Shown here: in pieces, positions 5,012 through 7,232 of the stretch
Layout of the letters: the number at the start of each line of letters is the position of its first letter
Numbering within the stretch: position 1 is the stretch's first letter
Assembly (NCBI GenBank): GCA_900769055.1
Contig: CAAGFF010000278.1
Location: forward strand, 1-7,232
Source of the DNA: an uncultured Prevotella sp.
Lineage (GTDB): Bacteria; Bacteroidota; Bacteroidia; Bacteroidales; Bacteroidaceae
DNA: 7,232 bases
Direction of reading: 5' to 3'
Translations under genes and position numbers: made by a program
Notes under the pieces: generated by a model
What the model was told of the DNA's origin: nothing
The model's database searches: none
Seen by the model: the letters and a program-made list of their open reading frames with translations, nothing else

Positions 5012-5107
5012 CTATCACATCTATCACTCATCTATCACTCCTTCTATCACTATCTAAACTCTTTAGTGGCAAAGAGTTAACCGTCTTAGTGATAGAAGTG
5101 ATAGAAG
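5012..5107. repeat. Large nested inverted repeat with TATCAC/GTGATA arms
   Basis: CTATCAC occurs four times on the left (from 5012, 5021, 5032 and 5044), and its complement GTGATAG twice on the right (from 5089 and 5098). Inside them lies a perfect 8-base-pair hairpin, AACTCTTT (5057-5064) and AAAGAGTT (5071-5078), with loop AGTGGC. The two outermost left copies have no partner. No T run follows on either strand, so it is not a simple terminator. The layout resembles a dispersed palindromic intergenic element or MITE-like sequence. I believe similar TATCAC-rich elements recur in Prevotella genomes, but cannot verify it here. Confidence 0.75.
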
Positions 5108-5148
5108 AATTCCAAAATATTAGGGGGAGGGATGGCAACGGCTTATTA

Positions 5149-6720
5149 TCAGCAACGAGCAGCTACATATTGCGCACATCTCTCCGCACACCTCTCGCCA
5201 TCGACACCTGCTGAGACAATACCGCCAGCATATCCGGCACCCTCGCCACAGGGGAAGAGGCCATGCAGGCGCACATGTTGGAGCGTGTCGCCGTCGCGGA
5301 CTATACGTACAGGACTTGACGTGCGCGTCTCGACAGCAATGAGCATGGCCTCGTTGGTGAGGAAGCCATGGCTGCGGCGACCAAAGTCGCGGAAGCCTTG
5401 TTGCAGCCTGGACGCAATAGGCTTGGGCATCCAGAAATGGAGCGGACTGGATATGACTCCCGGGGCATAACTGCATGCCGGAAGGTCGTAGCTCAGGCGA
5501 CCATTTACAAAGTCGGCCATACGCTGAGCAGGAGCAGTCTGCGCCATATTGCCTTGCTGCCAGCAGAGGCGTTCAAGTTCTTCCTGATAGTCCATCATAC
5601 GCAGGACATCATCGCCCGGCACATCATCAGTCCTAACCTCAACAACCATTCCCGAGTTGCTCCAACGGGTTCCACGGTTGGCAGGACTCATGCCGTTGAC
5701 AACTATCTGTGATGGGCCAGTTGCGGCAGGGATGACAAAGCCTCCCGGACACATGCAGAAGGAATATACTCCACGCCCCTCGACCTGAGTGACAAAAGAG
5801 TATTCTGCTGCAGGCAGATAGCGTCCGCGGCCCTCGCGGTTGTGGTATTGTATCTGGTCTATGAGCTGAGCCGGATGCTCAAGTCTCACGCCAACAGCTA
5901 TTCCCTTCGGCTCCAGCTCCACCCCGTCGGCAGCAAGGCTACGATACACATCCCTTGCGCTATGTCCGGTAGCCAAGATTACAGGTCCCTGGAACATACG
6001 TGTCTGTCCTGTAAGCATGTCCATGGCCTCAATGCCTACCACCTTGTCACCATCGGCCACGAGAGCAGTCATCTTTGTCTGGAAATGGACCTCTCCACCA
6101 CATCTTATTATTGTATTGCGCATGTTCTCGATTACGGCAGGCAACTTGTCGGTACCAATATGCGGATGTGCATCGGAAAGAATAGATACCGATGCACCAT
6201 GCTGACAGAAGACATTCAATATCTTGTCAATAGGTCCACGCTTCTTGCTTCGCGTGTATAGCTTGCCATCAGAGTAAGCTCCTGCCCCACCCTCGCCGAA
6301 GCAATAGTTGCTCTCAGGGTCTACTTTCTGTGTCTTCGTGATATTTGCCAGGTCACGTTTGCGGTCGTGGACATTTTTGCCTCTCTCGACGACAATTGGA
6401 CGGACATTCATCTCTATGAGCTTGAGGGCGGCAAAGAGACCTCCCGGTCCAGCCCCAACAACAATCGCCTGCGGGCGGGCGCTCACGTCAGGATAGTCGG
6501 TATGGGTATAGGCATCGTCCTGCGGTTGTTCGTTGATGTAGGCTCTCACCTTTACATTAATATATATAGTTCGCTGGCGCGCGTCGATACTCTTCTTCAG
6601 GACGCGCACGGCAGTAATGGTTCGGACATCCAGTCCTTTGTCCTTGGCTATATAGTCGGCAATGGATTGCTCGGAGGAAGCCTGATGGGGAAGTAATCGG
6701 AGTTGGTATTCGTTGATCAT
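5149..6720 (-). CDS. FAD-dependent dehydrogenase, COG2509 type, NAD(P)/FAD oxidoreductase fold
   Basis: A complete 523-residue flavoprotein of uncharacterised substrate. An N-terminal domain (about 1-80) precedes the Rossmann motif VVGAGPGGLFAALKLIE (87-103), whose partner acidic residue is in VVERG (110-114). Next come a family-typical glycine-rich CFGEGGAGAYSDGKLYTR (140-157), ATGHSARD (250-257), a cysteine-containing FCMCPGGFVI (321-330), ETRTSSPVRI (464-473) and the C-terminal FAD-contact segment GLFPCGEGAGYAGGI (487-501). These are the marks of COG2509 proteins, often annotated as NAD(P)/FAD-dependent oxidoreductase or dehydrogenase. It has no signal peptide, so it is cytoplasmic. It starts at ATG 6720 after an A-rich leader. 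I find no consensus promoter in the 166 bases upstream, so it may be co-transcribed with the hydrolase. What it reduces cannot be told from sequence. Confidence 0.92.
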   Translation of the reverse strand: MINEYQLRLLPHQASSEQSIADYIAKDKGLDVRTITAVRVLKKSIDARQRTIYINVKVRAYINEQPQDDAYTHTDYPDVSARPQAIVVGAGPGGLFAALKLIEMNVRPIVVERGKNVHDRKRDLANITKTQKVDPESNYCFGEGGAGAYSDGKLYTRSKKRGPIDKILNVFCQHGASVSILSDAHPHIGTDKLPAVIENMRNTIIRCGGEVHFQTKMTALVADGDKVVGIEAMDMLTGQTRMFQGPVILATGHSARDVYRSLAADGVELEPKGIAVGVRLEHPAQLIDQIQYHNREGRGRYLPAAEYSFVTQVEGRGVYSFCMCPGGFVIPAATGPSQIVVNGMSPANRGTRWSNSGMVVEVRTDDVPGDDVLRMMDYQEELERLCWQQGNMAQTAPAQRMADFVNGRLSYDLPACSYAPGVISSPLHFWMPKPIASRLQQGFRDFGRRSHGFLTNEAMLIAVETRTSSPVRIVRDGDTLQHVRLHGLFPCGEGAGYAGGIVSAGVDGERCAERCAQYVAARC

Positions 6721-6756
6721 GTTTGTTTTGTTTTTATAGAGGAGAGGTTTCGGGGG

Positions 6757-6881
6757 ACTGGGATTTCCGGATATTCCGGAGTGTCCGGGGGTTCCGGGTT
6801 ATCCGGAGGTTCCGAAGATTCCGGGTTATCCGGGGTATCCGGGATTACCGGACAATCCAAACACCCGGAAATTCCGGGATT
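6757..6881. repeat. Degenerate 9-base tandem array with a TCCGG core
   Basis: TCCGG or a one- or two-base variant recurs from 6766 to 6877, starting at 6766, 6775, 6784, 6793, 6802, 6811, 6820, 6829, 6838, 6847 and 6856: exactly every 9 bases. An 8-base step (6864) and a final copy (6873) follow. ACTGG at 6757 may be a diverged first unit. The four bases after each core vary. Since 9 is a multiple of 3, several frames stay open across it, but their products are low-complexity and not gene-like. It fills the gap between the hydrolase stop and the dehydrogenase start. Confidence 0.85.
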
Positions 6882-6886
6882 AAGAG

Positions 6887-7232
6887 CTATTTCTTCAAAT
6901 ATCTGTCGAGGAAGTCGAGAATGGTGGCTTGGTTGGAGAGATTGCACTCGTGAGGCTGAGCCTCTACAACGGTAACGAGCTTGCCGGAAGCTGACGCATC
7001 TTCCCATACCTGACGCATGACGGAATAGGCCTTGTTGACTTCGGGTACAGGGAAGAGCTTGTCCGTTGAACCTGCTATGAAAAGTGCGGGCTTGGGTGCC
7101 GCCAAGGAGGCTATGTCAGGATAGTCGAGATAACGTCTTAAGACAGGGACGCAATTGGTGAGGCCCCCATTCTCTTTCCTACCATAACGTGTTGTCAGCT
7201 GCCCAGCCGTAGTCGTCATCCAACAGACAGAA
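6887..7232 (-). CDS. Alpha/beta hydrolase, acetylxylan-esterase-like, C-terminal part
   Basis: The frame runs in from the right edge, so only the last 114 residues are visible; the internal ATG at 7219 is not the start. The visible part resembles the C-terminal half of Bacteroidetes acetylxylan esterase or dienelactone-hydrolase-like enzymes. The edge residues SVCWMTTTAGQL are followed by RYGRKENGGLTNCVPVLRRY, DYPDIASLAAPKPALFIAG, then STDKLFP with the probable catalytic Asp (codon 7063 to 7061). The probable catalytic His lies in QPHECN (codon 6952 to 6950), and the C-terminus is FLDRYLKK. The serine nucleophile and any signal peptide lie beyond the window. The substrate is likely an ester such as an acetylated plant polysaccharide, inferred from the family. 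It stops at TAG 6889, directly beside the 9-base repeat array. Confidence 0.82.
   Translation of the reverse strand, partial: SVCWMTTTAGQLTTRYGRKENGGLTNCVPVLRRYLDYPDIASLAAPKPALFIAGSTDKLFPVPEVNKAYSVMRQVWEDASASGKLVTVVEAQPHECNLSNQATILDFLDRYLKK

Noticed and set aside
4728..5027. Minus-strand open frame of 99 codons over the GCCG repeat cluster
   Set aside because: Its RRFP/KPLF-type residues come from the DNA repeat units. It also runs across the rpmB promoter and lacks any recognisable domain.
5012..5107. CRISPR array
   Set aside because: The TATCAC copies are too short, unevenly spaced by 9-12 bases and arranged as inverted arms. There are no spacers and no cas gene.
6703..7007. Open frames on both strands through the 9-base array, giving collagen-like or SG-rich peptides
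   Set aside because: The 9-base period keeps frames open automatically. They also overlap the well-supported hydrolase and dehydrogenase genes.

Overview
The window looks like a Bacteroidales chromosome, most likely the Prevotella/Segatella group. Three things support this: Bacteroidetes-type promoters (TTTG, a 19-20 base spacer, then TAnnTTTG), the gene order rpmB-rpmG-DUF4295, and a small secreted protein ending in a T9SS-like sorting domain. The genus is an inference from these traits. Every gene I can support lies on the minus strand, so transcription runs from high to low coordinates.

From the right: the window opens inside a secreted-type alpha/beta hydrolase (acetylxylan-esterase-like), of which only the C-terminal part is present (6887-7232). 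A 9-base-period CCGG tandem array (6757-6881) separates it from a complete COG2509-type FAD-dependent dehydrogenase (5149-6720). Next comes about 420 bases without a gene (4728-5148). It holds two repeat structures: a large nested hairpin with TATCAC arms, and a cluster of AAACCGCCGTTTT-type units, some in opposite orientation. The cluster may end the dehydrogenase transcript.

The middle is a compact ribosomal-protein operon: a canonical promoter (4745-4775), rpmB (L28), rpmG (L33), a 52-residue DUF4295 protein and a strong intrinsic terminator (3999-4033). rpmG and the DUF4295 gene each have a clear Shine-Dalgarno sequence, which is uncommon in this phylum.

The left half is the most interesting part. 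Five tightly packed genes (3844 down to 508) appear to share one promoter. They encode, in order, a mini-protein made of a signal peptide plus a sorting-domain-like tail, a YcbB-type L,D-transpeptidase lipoprotein, an ECF sigma factor, a one-pass membrane protein in the anti-sigma position, and a Spy/CpxP-like periplasmic protein. I infer a cell-envelope stress module coupling peptidoglycan cross-linking to its own sigma-factor circuit.

At the left end a canonical promoter drives tRNA-Ser(GCU) and tRNA-Glu(CUC), followed by an intrinsic terminator. Beyond that, a promoter-like element points out of the window.
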